DNA of 64,000 nucleotides from Talinum fruticosum (GCA_021018815.1 JAITYX010000009.1:8434501-8498500), one strand, 5' to 3'. Shown: positions 11,061 to 24,200, numbered from the stretch's first letter. A program made the numbers and translations. Notes: a model not told the origin generated them from the sequence alone.

Positions 11061-12000
11061 TTTTCTAGTAGTGCTTACACACTTGTTGTATCCGAAAACC
11101 AAGGTAAAAACAGACCATTAGACTCAAAGACTAAAGTTTACCTAAAACGGAAACAAACAGTCTTGACATAGTGTCTAAGTCGATCCAAAAATAGTGTTTT
11201 TCTTTCGTTGTATGTAAACGGTAAGAAGCTATTTGTTTTTACTTTTAAACTTAGATTAATCAGTCTTAATCAACTCTGTAAAAATAAAATTTAAATTGTT
11301 TGTTTTGCTTTTAAACCAAGATTAATCATTTTTAATCAATCTGCAAAAAAAAATTCAAATGATACTCTAAGTATAAAAATACTTTGGTCTAAGATTAGAT
11401 AAGGATTTTAATTAAATAAATTAATTAATGACTAAAAATTTTTAATCTAATAAAATGGAATTTTTCAAGTCAAACATTCCATATATTCCAATTTTATTTG
11501 TGTCTATATTCAAGTAATAAATGAATTAAATAATTATATAGACATATATTAGCGTTTGTCAATTAAATTGAAATAAATAAATCTGGTTATATTAGAATAA
11601 ACACAAGTAATTCTATTTTGAAATATGAAACAAGTAATTCGAAAAAATAAGTTAAATGTGTAAAAATATTTAGACAAACTTTCTGTTTGAGACTCGTCTT
11701 AGCGGGTCGGACACCGAAGCAAAATGCTCTTTCAATTCTCATAACCGCTTCGAGTTATTTAGACACAAACATTAACTGATTTCTAAGACTAAGAATGATG
11801 TTCAATTAGAAGCTTAGTCTTATGTGATTTTATAGATCATCAAGAATCTATGGCATGTAGCAAAATGTTAAAGGATTCTTTCAAGAATATATTCATTAAA
11901 ACTCATAGAGAATATTTTTGAATTAAGAGACATCTAAATTTTGGAGGAATGATTTAAATTTAAAATCATACAGAGAGATAAGTTCATACCTAAGTTTTCA

Positions 12001-13629
12001 TTGAAATTTTGTAAGTTGAACCAAAAGTATATATAATAATAAAAGTATGTAACAGAGGATAACAACATGTTATCGAATAATTACAATTTTTATGTAAAAC
12101 TTAAAAACAATGAATTTTTTTAAAAAAACAAAGTGAAATCCTAACAAATTATTGAGTATCGACAAAGTCATTTTATCTATTACGAATTAAGTAATATGAA
12201 AAATTTAACCTAGATCGTGGATGTACTGAAAAAGAGGTGAAAAGAAAAAGTATAAAAATTCTATACAATAGGAAAAAAATATAATAAACAATTGTCTTAT
12301 GAGTTCGTGCAAATAGTAAAGACTTCTATAAAACTACATCCATATTGTTGATTAGAACTTAATCGTAACCAAGAAATAGCCCATGAGATTTAAGAGGTAT
12401 TAGAGGCTAGTTGATTAACATACGAAAAGATGAACACAAAAACATGGAAGTAAGTTATAATATTACCTAATTCATTGAGAAATCTATAGTCCTTAATTAA
12501 CTGCAATATGCAGTTGTTTATTCGGAAGGAGTAACTGCAGTAGGTTATGATAGTCTAATCGTGTTTGCAAATCAAACTAATAAGGCCATATTTGTTAAAT
12601 CTCCAAACTAGTAAGGCATATTTGGCAAATAAAAACTTTTACGATCATAAGAATGTCTTAGCTTTATATATAACGTAGATATTTGCAAGTAACATACATG
12701 GTTAAAATCATAATAACTTTACTCCCTTCTAATTACTCAGTATCCTTTTTGTTGTTTTAAGTTCATATTTTGCTATCACTACTGATAAACAAAAGATCAA
12801 ACTATTACCCTCCCAAATTATGGAAAAATTCATTTTAATTATAAAAAGATTAAAAATTTAATGGTCCTCAAAAGCCGATCTGGTACTATCTCTCCAAGGT
12901 GAAATACCATGGTTTTCTCCCGAGTGATTGTCTTCAAAAGGTCATGACGTACATAATTGGCCAAAAAAGAAAAATTCAGTATCTCAAAACATATTGTGTA
13001 AACACTTGAATGATCAATCAATATATGCACAAATTGAAACCACCACAAAAAGTTCCCACACGAATTAATTAATATTAGATATGTTCGCTCTACATACATT
13101 ATTGTGTTTGGTTATAATTTTATAGTATATTTGGTTGGATGTAATTAAAGTGGTAATGTAATCAAATTGGTAATAGTCATGACATTATCATATTTGGTTA
13201 CAATTTTATAATGCAATTAAAATTACATTATAATCACATTAACCACTACCTATGCAATTACAATTGCTTAGACATTCACTAAACAATGATGATTATATCC
13301 ATCCTTGTGATTAAATGTCAATACACTTGCAATAACTCTCTCTCTCTCTCTATTCCATATCCTTTTTCTCTCTCATCATTTAAAAGCAAAAACTCATCTA
13401 TTTGAGAAGGAAATTGATTTTCTTTCTTATATTATCTTAATGTATGATTTGATTGGTTGGTGATTAAGAAAAAATTCAACTTTAACGGTTTGGATTCAAA
13501 ATTTGATTATTCGATTAAAAATATAAAAGAAGCTTAAATTTAAATTTTAAGATCAAAATTTTGTCATTTGTTAGCAAGCTATACATGTTCAAGTCTTGCA
13601 TATATCAACACAAAAAGGTTTTATCTAAC
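12001..13629. other. AT-rich spacer without recognisable gene
   Basis: No protein resemblance is seen on either strand. Around 13100-13330 there is a run of TTTGGTTACAATTTTAT-like and TAATTACA-like pieces in both orientations that could be a degenerate MITE, but I could not define termini or a target duplication. A short CT microsatellite occurs near 13339-13352. Confidence 0.5.
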
Positions 13630-14085
13630 AAGTACTATATGGATCTAACTATGCAACTACTCGGAAGAGAGTTGTATCAACAACTGGATGACTCGGAAAG
13701 TGGATGACCCCGGGTGGTGGCCGGGGACTTTAATTGAATTTTGGATAAAGAAGAAAGGCTTGGAGGGGTTGAAATTGTCCGCCAATACATATTAGAATTC
13801 CGGACATGTGTGGAGGTATGTGAATTGCACGAAATGAAACATCAAGGGTCGTTCTTCACCTGGACCAATAAGCAATGCATTGGTGATAGAGTGTGTTCCA
13901 GAATTGATAGAGTCTTGATAATATGGCCTGGTTGGAAATGAATCCCTCAGTAGAATATACGAGTTTTCAATGGAGGAGTATCACATCACTGCTTACTTTG
14001 GATAGCTAGCCACAAACTACCTCGAGTGTAGAGCTCCTTTCAATTTAGATTTACTACTCAAATTATAAACTATGGTTTCGTTGTG
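13630..14085 (+). pseudogene. LINE (L1-type) endonuclease-domain fragment
   Basis: The plus strand reads YGSN, then RRELYQQL, then VVAGDFN followed by a stop, ILDKEERLGG, GSFFTWTNKQ and SRIDRVL. This is the motif order of the APE-like endonuclease of plant L1-type LINEs; GDFN and RIDR are conserved around the metal-binding and catalytic site. Frameshifts and stops break it near 13738 and 13920. No LINE reverse transcriptase or poly-A tail follows, because the sequence passes into an LTR fragment at about 14088. It is a dead fragment. Confidence 0.8.
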
Positions 14086-14087
14086 AG

Positions 14088-15729
14088 GCTTCAGGTGCGG
14101 ACCAAGTATAAAAACACTAGTCTATACCCAAGCCTCAGCCGCCGACCACCCAATACAGTGGCGGCCGCACTCAGCAGATCACGGCGCCGACCATAGGCCT
14201 GGGCCGACACGGTCGACCTCCGTCTCCGGCCCGGCAGGCTGATCCAAGTCCTTTTTTTCATCCTCTAACCAGAAAATAACCGAGATGCAAATTTAATAAG
14301 AATAAAGCATAAGAAGGGCAATCGCCGATCGGTTTTTAGGATGACAAACTAACAAAAACAAAGACTTCGCGTTCAATCTTAATATGGGAAAACTAAGACT
14401 AAAAGATGCTAAAATTGACTCCATCAATCTTTGAACCGAGAATCGATTCGGGTGCGAGGGTACGAAACATAGGAAAAACCCTTGCATTTCGCCCGTCCAA
14501 AGACGGCCATTACTAATTTGAGTAGTAAATCTAAATAGCGCGCTACACACAAACATACAACATGTTAAAATGATAAATCAAATCGACCAAATAGAATCAA
14601 AGAAAAAGTAATAAAAAAGCGGTAAAGTAACCGATAAAGAAAAGAAAAGCGAAAAAAAACTAAAAGATTACATTAGGCGGGGAGGAATTAAAAGAACGAT
14701 TACATCCGTTTAATCCACAATATGGAAAGCTGTAAAAGCATATAAATTAAATAAACCATTTGAAGGCTGAACGATTGCCCTCGGGTTGTCCCACCTTGCT
14801 AATCCGGATTTGTACGCTGGATCTCCGGAGGTGACAGGGACAAATCAAAGAAGAAGGACTTGTTTTGTGAACGACTTATATAAGGAATAGGAATGATCGG
14901 TTGAATAAGTGTCCGGAGATTAAAATAACCAAATATTCTTTAGCTCTTTGTATGGATTCAACGGTGATAAGTAGAGAAAATATGGATGGTTAACAACAAT
15001 TTCAGCAGAGTAACATTTAGGTATGAGTGCTCTGGTTAGCTTTCCGGAGCAATACGTCTAGGAGAAAGCCATATGGGAATGAGAGGCAAGGCTCTCTATT
15101 TATAGGGAAGAATCTAGGTCACAAATGATTTAGGGTTTGCATGCAGCCTGCCGTCCAAAATAGCAGAAACAAAACCGGACCAATAAATCAAGAGATTGAA
15201 CCGAATAGAAAGGATAGAACCGGATAGAACCCGGTTGGCGGGTGCCAACCACCTAGGCGCTCCCGGGGTTTCATGCCCTATTGTGATTCCAAAAGATTCT
15301 CCAAGCTAAAACACAGAGGTTCACTTAAAACTCCAAGGTTGCGGCGCCGACCACGACGTCGTTTTGAGGGGAAAAGCTCCTAGTCTCGTGTGGACTGTTT
15401 TATGGAGCTTAAAAGCGACACATTGATGCTCGTGATCATGAAAAACAAAATGCGATATTCTGAACTTGGAATTTCCGACACACAAGACCTGGACTCCATT
15501 GTCTTTGAAGGCTTGGCCCGGTTCATGGATCGCCCGAAAAAGGGGATTTGTGGACCGACCCTAGGTAAAAGGTTGTTTATTCGATGTTGGGGGTTCTTTG
15601 TGGTTTACCGGCTTATGTCGCACCAATCGATCACGATCCGAGATCTAAATCCTCAAGCGGGACTCGGAATTTCATCCTCGGGCCAACATAATTAAAGAGG
15701 TAAGGGATGATACTTTTTAGGTGTCTATA
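14088..15729 (-). mobile_element. Truncated Tat-type LTR (minus orientation)
   Basis: It is collinear with the complete LTR at 26868-28902 from its GGACCAAG block through to the end ACTTTTTAGGTGTCTATA, the reversed LTR start TATAGACACC. About 330 bp corresponding to the LTR 3' end are missing at its left side, where it abuts the LINE fragment. At its right it abuts the RT region of SIRE-A. The matching stretch around 14300-14540 (TTTTTAGGATGACAAACTAA and neighbours) is shared with all Tat LTRs here. Confidence 0.75.
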
Positions 15730-15730
15730 G

Positions 15731-16040
15731 GTTGCTCAACATAGACTTCTTCTTGAGTATAGCCATTAAGAAATGCACACTTAACAACATCCATTTGTTA
15801 TAATTTAATGTCCATGCTTGGATGCAAATGGTACGAGAATTCTAATTATCTATATCCTAGCAATAGGTGCAAATGTTTCCCCACAATAAATTCCCTCTTC
15901 TTGATTATAACTCTAAGCAACAAGTCTAACCTTATTTCGATTACCAAACCTCCCTCATCTAGTTTGTTCTTGAATACCCATTTGGTTCCTCTAACTTTGT
16001 GGTCGAAGGTCTTTTGGTAAACGTCCAAACTTGGTTTCTT
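15731..16040 (-). pseudogene. SIRE-A reverse transcriptase, N-terminal fragment
   Basis: The frame reads GTKWVFKNKLDEGGLVIE, followed after frameshifts by the segment that in copia RT leads to the MDVKCAFLNGY motif (15735-15800). These are conserved early RT blocks. The YVDD catalytic block is not present, because the sequence ends against the Tat LTR. The closest counterpart in the window is 58360-58711 in SIRE-B. Confidence 0.75.
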
Positions 16041-16371
16041 TCAAATTGTGAGAGTTCGACCTGTATGGCCTCTATCCATTCACGTTCAAGTAGGGCTTCT
16101 AGTACATTTTTAGGTTCAATTTATGAGATGAATGTAGAAAATGCACAAAAATTTTGCAAAGAAAAACGAGTTCGACCCCGGAGTTGATGTCTCGGATGAT
16201 GTTCTTAGGTATATGACTTGAGGCATGTTTGAAAGTTTTACCTGTTCTTTAGTTTACCAGATTTGGTGGTTGAAAACTTTGTTCTTCAGCTAGTTGAGCT
16301 GGTTGTATCTCTTCCGCACCTTTTGCTTCGATGGTCCGAGCTGGTTCTTGAGTCGACTCATTCTAAGTTAG

Positions 16372-17420
16372 CTAAGTTCTCTTCTTATCGATGATTCCGA
16401 GCTCACCTGCCACTATGTCATCATCATTTTGATTGAGCTTGAGATCCGACAAAGTAGGCTCACTTTTCCCGCCATCATCAACTTCATCAAAGATAACATG
16501 GACGCTTTCATCCACTTTGTTAGTTCTCTTGTTGAAAATGCGATAAGCCTTGCTATGAGATGAATAACCAAGAAGTATGCCTTCATCTAACCTTGCATCA
16601 TACTTGATCAAATGATCCTTACCATTATTATGCACAAAGTATTTACACCCAAAAGGTTTGAAGTAGGAAATTTTCGGTTTCTTTCCCTTGTAAAGCTCAT
16701 AGGGTGTTTTTTTCGGAATGGGTCGAATGAGGCATCCGTTGAGTGTGAAGTTAGCGGTGTTCACTACCTCAGCCTAGAAATAGTAAGGAAGATCATTTTT
16801 AATCATCATAGTCCTTCCTATTTCTTCATGAGCTCTGTTCTTTCTCTCCACTACTCCATTCTTTTTAGGAGTTATAGGTGCTGAGAAGTTATGGGAGATG
16901 TCATTCTTGTCACAAAGGTCTGCGAATTCCGACTAGTCGAACTCCCTTGTATGGTCAGCTTTAATTCTTCTCTATCTCGAGTCCGACAGTCCACTTGAAT
17001 TTTCCTCGTAGCTCTTATAAACTCTTTGAAGGCTTCATTTTTGTTCTTTAGAAAACAAACCTAGGTAAATCATGACAAATCAATCAAGAATGACTAGAAC
17101 ATATGATTTACGTCCTAAACTTTTAAAAGGAATTTCACTAAACAAATTCATATGTATCAATTCAAACACTTGGATGTAGAAATAGTTTTGAGTGACTTCA
17201 ACGATAATCCGACTGTTTTTCTTTTGTGATGCATTAGAGATTTTATCTTTCATAAATGAGCAGATTACGTAGTCCTCTAACTAACCCTTGAGATGCAAGT
17301 TTCTTGATAGTATACATACTAATATGAGCTAATCTACGATGCCATGTCTATGAACCATCATTAACTGAAGCTTTTAAACATGACAAATTTTGAGTAGAAT
17401 TAGAAAGAGGAATGGTATAG
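16372..17420 (-). pseudogene. SIRE-A integrase region
   Basis: Read from 17420 downwards there is WHRRLAHISMYTIKKLASQG (zinc-binding GAG-pre-integrase segment), then the rve core with NDISHNFSAPITPKKNGVVE and RKNRAHEE. The longest clean stretch (16372-16764, 130 codons) follows, with TPYELYKGKKP, FKPFGCKYFVHN and EGILLGYSSHSKAYRIFN. Integrase joins the cDNA to host DNA. Stops and frameshifts lie throughout, so the enzyme cannot be made. The same blocks recur in SIRE-B (57290-57830). Confidence 0.82.
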
Positions 17421-18019
17421 GTAGTACATGACCTCGGACCAGAGAGCTTTGTTTCTTTGGTGGTTGCATTAGAAATAAAATAGTTGGTCTAAGTGAATTT
17501 TAACTCTTGACCTTTGTCACATAATTGAGAGATACTCAAGATATTGTACTTGACTCCCTTGACAAGATAGACCGGACTCACCGAGTTGTCACCTAGTCCA
17601 ACTCTATCAATGCCAACAGTCATGCCTTTGCTATTATCTCCGAATGTGACCTTTACTCCTTTCATCCCTTCTAGTTACGAGAAGAGTCTTAAGTCACTAG
17701 ACATGTGACGAGAACATCCGATGTCTAAATACCAATGACCTCTCTGTTTTGAGTAACCCGCAAAACAAAAACAAACTAACCCTTCTCACTTCCTCTTACA
17801 AACCTAGTAACTATTTTTATTAAGGTCATTCTTTGAGGAAGATCACTTTTGGGAACCCATATTTGAATGATTTTGGACTTGATATAGTTATGAGTCTTCT
17901 TCTTAGGAAACCGAGTCTGCGTCTCTTTCTTTTGAAATCCTCTCTTTTTGTGAACAAGTTGAGATGACTTTTTCTTAAAAGCTGGTCCAGGCTCACTCCC
18001 TTTCTTCTTTGAATGAATG
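17421..18019 (-). pseudogene. SIRE-A protease region and linker
   Basis: The minus strand carries GCSRHMSSD, the block following the copia protease active site (here DIG where DSG/DTG is usual), and further on LSISQLCDKGQEL-type sequence. Upstream lies a Lys-rich linker (17776-18019) ending against the solo LTR. In SIRE-B the equivalent linker is at 56210-56430 and shows that the interrupted Lys/Pro-rich region continues at 24531. Confidence 0.7.
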
Positions 18020-21000
18020 TGTAACACTCCCAAAGCCCACCTTAGGAGTATTACATCGTCGAGTTCCTCGGAGAAATTGCCAAGGCTCCCTTAGGTGTCG
18101 ACTTGGCTGTCTAAATCCAACTTCAAGGTAAAGAAGGTAATTTTCCAAAAGAGTTTAACCTTTTTCGAAAAATTTCGGCAAAGTTCCGTTTGTAATATGG
18201 ACTATCCCCAAGGCTTAAAGCCTTAAAACCCCGCATAAAAATCATAATAAAACTCAACGAGCCACACGCTCGAAGTACTCAACTCAACGGCCACACACCG
18301 GAGTACATTCACAACCACAAAATCAAATTCTAAACCGAGTTACAATCCACGGTACAAACTACGTTACATTTGCTAGGAACAATATTGCCAGAGATGGAAA
18401 TTCCTGGCTAATCGGAGCCACTAATTCTGGTTTCTACGCCTACATCAAACTTTACTATACATTATTACATATTTACATAAGTATCCGCATATATACAATG
18501 TGCTAAAAATGAAAACACATAAAACCAAACTTCAACCGACGACCATCATGAACTTCCGTCGGGGAAGAGGCACAACAACCATCTCGGGAGGTACTTGCAA
18601 CTAGGAGGCGAAAAGGGGAAATTTGTAGGGGTGGGCGAACCACGAGCTCACCGGAGAGTCTTATACTCTTAAAATGGAAATTCTTTACACATACTACTCA
18701 TAATAATGAAATCGCTGAAAATATAATAACGCAATACAATCTAGATACTTTTTAATAAAATCTTCGAAATTGTTTGCAACATAAAGATCATAACACTTCA
18801 ATCATTAAAAAGCACGATTTGCAATCATTTTGGGAATTGAATCACTTCAAACAAGGTGGTGAAACCACCTGCACTTTCTTTCAAATACTTTTAGTCACTA
18901 ACTCGAATATCTTTGCGGGGCTTTAGACAATTGAACTAGCACTAGATGGTTTCTCGACGGCGCGACCCCTTGACTCATGTTCTCGGGACCTATCTCTAGT
19001 CAAATACCTGGAAGGCTCCACTTTCCTCGTCAGGAAAGAATCAACCTCTCCGGTGGATGGGCGTCTAGATATGCAAGGACCCCATGGCCCGATACGCACG
19101 ACCACCTCCTTCCTTTGGTCTAAATAATCCTTAGCCCAAAATTCGTTCAAAACTGAAGTGATCACAATCACTTATCAAACTTGGTTTTAAACCACAATCT
19201 CAAATTAGTTTAATATCATAAAAGGCATGGCAACACGTGCCACCCCTCTAAATTCACTTTCTCAAATTAGTTTTACTTCTTTTGAACACATTTCAAGTTT
19301 GAAAAGTAGTTATCAAGAATCATTATCAAGTAGTGATTTGTACAAACATTACACTCTTTTCAAACTAACTTTTGAGTATTCTTTTAAGTCACTTCATGCA
19401 TCAAGCATTTCTATATTAAGATCTCGCATTCCAAGCTAGCACATGAACTCAAGGATTCACCTAAGTATTTAGCATCTACTCATGTTTATCCACATTCTAC
19501 TCAAGCAAGGATGTTTCATTCCTATATGCGTACTCCTTGTCTTACTCTGTTTTCAAAGCCACAATTAATCAATATAGTTATAATCGAAACCAAGAGTCCC
19601 GCTCCTCACAAATTGTCATCTTTGACTCAAGTTCTCATATTACTTCTCCATATTACTAACTCTCTTTTTCTCGCTCATACTCAGCCATATAACTTGATTT
19701 TTCACTTTTCCTTCTCTTTACTTTTAGACTCTTGCCTCACAACACTCTCTTACCACAATTCACATATTACTCTAAGTAGTTGATGTTTATTTATACTTCT
19801 CCAATTCCTGCACAATGAGGGTTGTCACCAGCAAGCTCAATTACTTTTATTACCCCCTTCTAACCTATCCTTTTTACTAACTTAATTCCATTCGAGGCAT
19901 AACAATTAGAAATAGTCACAATTATCACGACTTAACCCAATAATCACTAATTTTCTACTCTCAAACCTCATTTGTACATTAACCAAGATGAACTAGGACG
20001 CCACCTTTATACTCCAATCACTACTTCACAATATAATCAATTATAATTCAGCGCATGAGATTAAGGAAGTAACAAAGGATTTAGTTTAACCGATAACCTA
20101 TAATTGAAATCACTAGCACTCCATTCATACTTCACCTTAATAACCGAGATTTCAACACCATCCATAAAACTTTAACAATTCAACTCCATCGGATTCTCTT
20201 AGGTTCCCAATTCAACCTTAAATGGTTACTAATTTCCTTCTACGTTTCCATTCCAACCTTAAACGCCTAATAACTTCATTTTTCGGTTCGGATACTCAAT
20301 ATTCACACAACAAAATTCAATTCAATTTCGAAAATACAATTAGTTTTAGAGTATAAGACAACCCACCTCGAATTAAGGATGAAGGTTTGCTAGATTTCGG
20401 ATCGGTTTAGGTTAGTTTCTTCGTTTCTTTCCTCTTCCTCACCATCCCGCCCTGCTCGCCGGCCCGGTCTATCCTGTTTTGCCACTTTCCTCCTTGTTCG
20501 ACGCTTGCTCTCTCTCGCCGACCATCGTCTTCTTGCTCTCTGGCGACCTCTCTCCGGCCCTCGTGTTCCCCTCCCCTCTTTCGGTCTCAATTTCACCCTC
20601 CTTCATGCCCTTGCTCCTTTCCCGCTTTCGCCAGCCGCCTTTCCTCCGCTTGTCGTTCGGTGCACCGGCCTCCGGCCTCTTCTCCGGCTCTTGCACTCGC
20701 GCGCTATCTCTCTCTCTCGCTCCGATTGTCCTCGCCCGACCTCCCCTCTCTCGCTTTCCCTGCTTTTGGTTCGATTCCCTCCTCCTTCCTCTATTTCATC
20801 TACTAGGCCTTTTCCTTTTCCCCGAGCCTTACCTTATCTTCTTCTTGTCACTTAATGTCTCATTTTCCCTTTTGCTATGGCATTTCTATAGGCTGCCAAC
20901 ACACCCTTCACCTTACACCAATCTCTCATCTCCCTTACCCACATGATTAGTCTCCTTCTTTATTTCTTTCTTTTTTTGGGCTACAATAATCTCAAGGTAA

Positions 21001-21187
21001 AGGTAGAAATAGCTTGTGTAAATTATCTCGGGTTTTATTTACTCAGCCGGGGTAGATGTTGGCAGGAAATAATATAATGCGCCAATTATTTATAAAAGCG
21101 CCTAAGACTAAGAACTCATACTAAATAAAATAATTTATGCATCAATTACTTAATTTAATTAACCTACTTAAAATTTCGGGTCTTACA
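18020..21187 (+). mobile_element. Solo LTR 1 (TGTAACAC family, 3168 bp), inserted in SIRE-A
   Basis: It starts TGTAACACTCCC and ends GGGTCTTACA. The flanking five bases are GAATG (18015-18019) and GATCG (21188-21192), compatible with a decayed 5-bp target duplication. The SIRE-A sequence resumes afterwards with GGACCATGC, which is also found at the same point in SIRE-B (near 56240). A C/T-rich, GC-rich block (about 20400-20850) gives long low-complexity frames on both strands that are not genes. No primer-binding site or internal region follows, so this is a solo LTR. The retrotransposon lineage cannot be decided from the LTR alone. Confidence 0.8.
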
Positions 21188-21206
21188 GATCGGGACCATG
21201 CACAGC

Positions 21207-24200
21207 TATAAGACCTGTAATTTTGGGTTAGGTAGTTATATGAGTTAAAGTTAATTATTTAGCCTTGATTAAATAGAGTAGGTCGAATGAGATATATTCG
21301 TAAATTTATTTGAGCGAATTGTTATTAGTGAAGCGTAGCTATTATTAGTAAAGCGTATTAATTCCTTCCTCCGAATTTTCTCGCCTGGACGAGCTAAATA
21401 AAAACTTGAGATCGCTTATACTACGTATATGGGTTTAATTATTATGAGGGTTAGCAAAAAGGAAAAGGGAAGAGGAATGTAACAAGGAGTATTATGGAAG
21501 AGGGCAATTAGGCGTTAAGAATAAAAAGGGGATTAGTGTGATTGATGGTGCATGGCATTACCCGAGGAAGCCAGACAAAATGGAAAAAAAAGGAAAAGAG
21601 AAAAGAAAAAAAAGTGAAAGAGGAAAGAAGGCTCGGGGAAAGAAAGAGGCTGAGCGAAAACAGGAATGAGGAAGAAGAAACAGAGCGGGGAAGCGGGAGA
21701 GAGGGAGAACTAAGTGAGAAAAGCAAAGAGAGGAAGGGAGGGAGAGAGCGCGAGAGGCCGAGAGGAGGCCGGTGGCTTGTTTGGCCACCGGTGGGCAAAA
21801 GGAGAGCAAAGGCTCGGGAAGGCAAAAAGAAAAGAAACAGAGCAAAGGAAGAAGGGAAGAGGGAGGACCGAGCGCGAGAGAGAGACAGAAAATGAGCGGT
21901 GCGAACGCCAAGGAGACCGAGGGGACCAGCCACCGCAGACACTGAGGGCAACGGCCGGCGTCACGGGCAGGCGGCGAGCGGAGAAAGAGCGAGGATCGGG
22001 AGAGAGCAAAAGGCGGAAGGAGAACCCGAAACAGAGGCGGACGAGCGAGAGATCGAGAGGCCGGGAACCGGGAAAAGGGACGGTGACAAGGGAGGAGGAT
22101 CGAAGGGTAGTGAGGACCAGAAAAGCCAAACCGAAGCAAGAGGGAGCGAGAGTCCCGGAACCGACACGAAATCGAACGCGAACGCGGGTGATAGTAGAAA
22201 GGGGCTGACAACAAGTAATTCAATCAATTCCACACCCTAGAATTCAAGATGGGTAGTCCTATACTCTAAACTATCGAGTTCTTTCAAAACCCAAATGAAT
22301 TTATTATGATTATTGAACTTTGTTGTGATTATTAAACTTTGTTGTGAATATTGAATATGTGTGTGAGTAAACTAGTTTAGTAGTTGCTTGAAAGCGGAAT
22401 TAGGAGTCTTGAGGGGAATTGGTAGTTGTTTAGGCCTGAATTAGAAATCGGGAATTCGGATGGAGTTGGACTGCTTGGGTGTAGTGAGTCATATCGAGAA
22501 TTCGATCAGTTGGGGATGAGCACGTCATGGTTGGGCATAAGTTATGAATTAATAGTTCGGATTAAGCCTTAGAGATTTCTTGAACTTGCGGTAATGAGAG
22601 CTAATTACGAATATTGGGTAATGATAGGTCGAAGTATAAAGAGGAGTATGAATTCATATTGATTGATGCACAATTGAGGCGTGGGAATGAGAAATGGGTG
22701 ATTGTCCGATTAATTAAGTTCAAAATATGTTTAAATCCTCGAGGTTAAACTAAACGTGAAGGTAAACGAAGCTAACGAAAATTGAGTGATGAAAAGTGAT
22801 TAAGAGTTATACAACTAAGGATGGGCGAACAAGAGTCGATTAATGAGAAAGAAACATACAATGGGAGTTAAGGTAGGGATAGTTGCGAATTGTAAGGCTA
22901 AGTGGAGTTTAGAATGCATCTAGGTCTTTGAGATAAAATTAAGTTGGAAGAAGAGTCTAGCAAGAGGAACTTAAGTGATAAAGTGAGATTAGGAGTTATA
23001 TGGCTGATTATGAGCGAAGGTGGTTAATTTATGAAGTAGAGACCTCGAATGAGGGATTGAAGTAAAGATAGGGAATTGTGAGAAGTTCGAGACGTGAGCA
23101 AGCGGAGTGGATTCACTAAGTAGAGATATAGAATGAGGAATTAAAGTTAAGATAAAGAATTGTGAGAAGTTAAAAAGTTGAATTTGGTGGTGTCCACTTG
23201 TGGTTATTGTGGCTCGGAAAATGGAATTAATCGTACTTAATTGATGAATAGAGAAAGGCATAGTTGGAAAAGTGGTGAGAATGACTGCTTACATTGGATG
23301 GTGGCTATTCATGTTAAGTTATTACTTTACGTGATGCTCAAAAGTAGTTTTGAAAGGAGTTTTGTAATTTACGTGAAATGATCCTTGAATGCAACTTCTT
23401 GTGAATTGCCTTTCAAACGTGATTTTGTTTTAAAGAAGCAAATCTGATTGAGAAATTGAATTTGGAAGGATGGCACGTAGTGCTACGCCTTCGAGAAAAT
23501 GAATTTATAAGGGTGACACGTGGTGTCATGCCTTCCTTGATGTTAAATCGATTTGTGAAAGTTGGGGAGTGAATGTGATGAATGAATATGTGCAAAATTA
23601 TTTTGAATCGACCGCTACGGATCGTTTAGCATACCGAAGGGTTCGAACTCGGGGACACCCTGCTAGAAACTTCAAGGGACGGGTTCTAACAGGGGTCTTG
23701 CAGAGGCGGGATGCCCACTCGAGACTTCCTAAAGATAGGTCCCGGGAGCCTTTTGTTCGGGTTCGCACCCGGAAGAAGTGCTAGAAGGCCTAGAAAGTTG
23801 ATTCAGTTCCAAAAGAATTTTTCATGAATGTGAAGTCGTGTTTTAAATGATTAAAGAATCGGGATATTTACGTTGCAAGAGATTTCATTGAAAGCATCTA
23901 GATTTGTATTGTGTTATTATGTTTTTACTGATTTTGTTATTATGAGTAATATGTGTAAAGAATTTCAATTTTAAGGGTATAAGACTCCGGTGAGCCCGAG
24001 GTTTATTGCTCACCCCCGAAATATCCCCCTTTTCCCCATAGTGTCGTAAGTACACTTTTGGAAGGTATAATCTACACTTAGCGTATTTTGAACTCCGCTG
24101 ATTGCTCGTTTGTTGCATGCTTGAGTGATTCGAGTTAAGAATATGTATTTCTTATATTTCTCGGTTTGTAATTTAGTTCTTATAGTTGTACCGGATGTAT

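Larger units (their letters stand above)
6708..11073. mobile_element. CACTA-2: complete non-autonomous CACTA transposon carrying MCM8 gene pieces
   Basis: Both termini are present: CACTACTACAAAA at 6708-6720 and TTTTCTAGTAGTG at 11061-11073, inverted repeats with one mismatch over 13 bp. The 3-bp target duplication CTT flanks it (6705-6707 and 11074-11076), the size expected for CACTA elements. GCGACGGAA-type subterminal repeats line both ends. The 4366-bp interior has no transposase. It carries an LTR-derived segment (about 7130-8130) and a spliced fragment of the host MCM8 gene (8546-9904). This fits a Pack-CACTA, a non-autonomous element that has picked up host sequence and depends on transposase from elsewhere. 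Confidence 0.92.
6056..12000 (-). mobile_element. SIRE-type solo LTR, split by CACTA-2
   Basis: The left end (TTAAGGTTTATATTTGACAG, then CACCCTAGAGGG) matches the LTR end seen at 47569 (TGAAGGTTTGCTCTTTGAGAG) and at 26076. The right end (CATACCTAAGTTTTCA, finishing at 12000) matches the reversed LTR start of the family. Without CACTA-2 the LTR is about 1.58 kb. The flanking five bases (TTGGG at 6051-6055 and TTGAA at 12001-12005) agree at three positions, compatible with a decayed target duplication. No internal retrotransposon sequence is present, so this is a solo LTR left by LTR-LTR recombination. Confidence 0.75.

Noticed and set aside
20390..22233. Long open frames (up to 221 codons) on both strands
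   Set aside because: They come from C/T-rich or G/A-rich low-complexity DNA within the solo LTRs. They overlap in several frames at once and show no domain.
23630..23780. tRNA-like GGTTCGAACTC and GGTTCGCACC boxes
   Set aside because: No matching A box at the right distance and no cloverleaf could be built. The block lies inside solo LTR 2.
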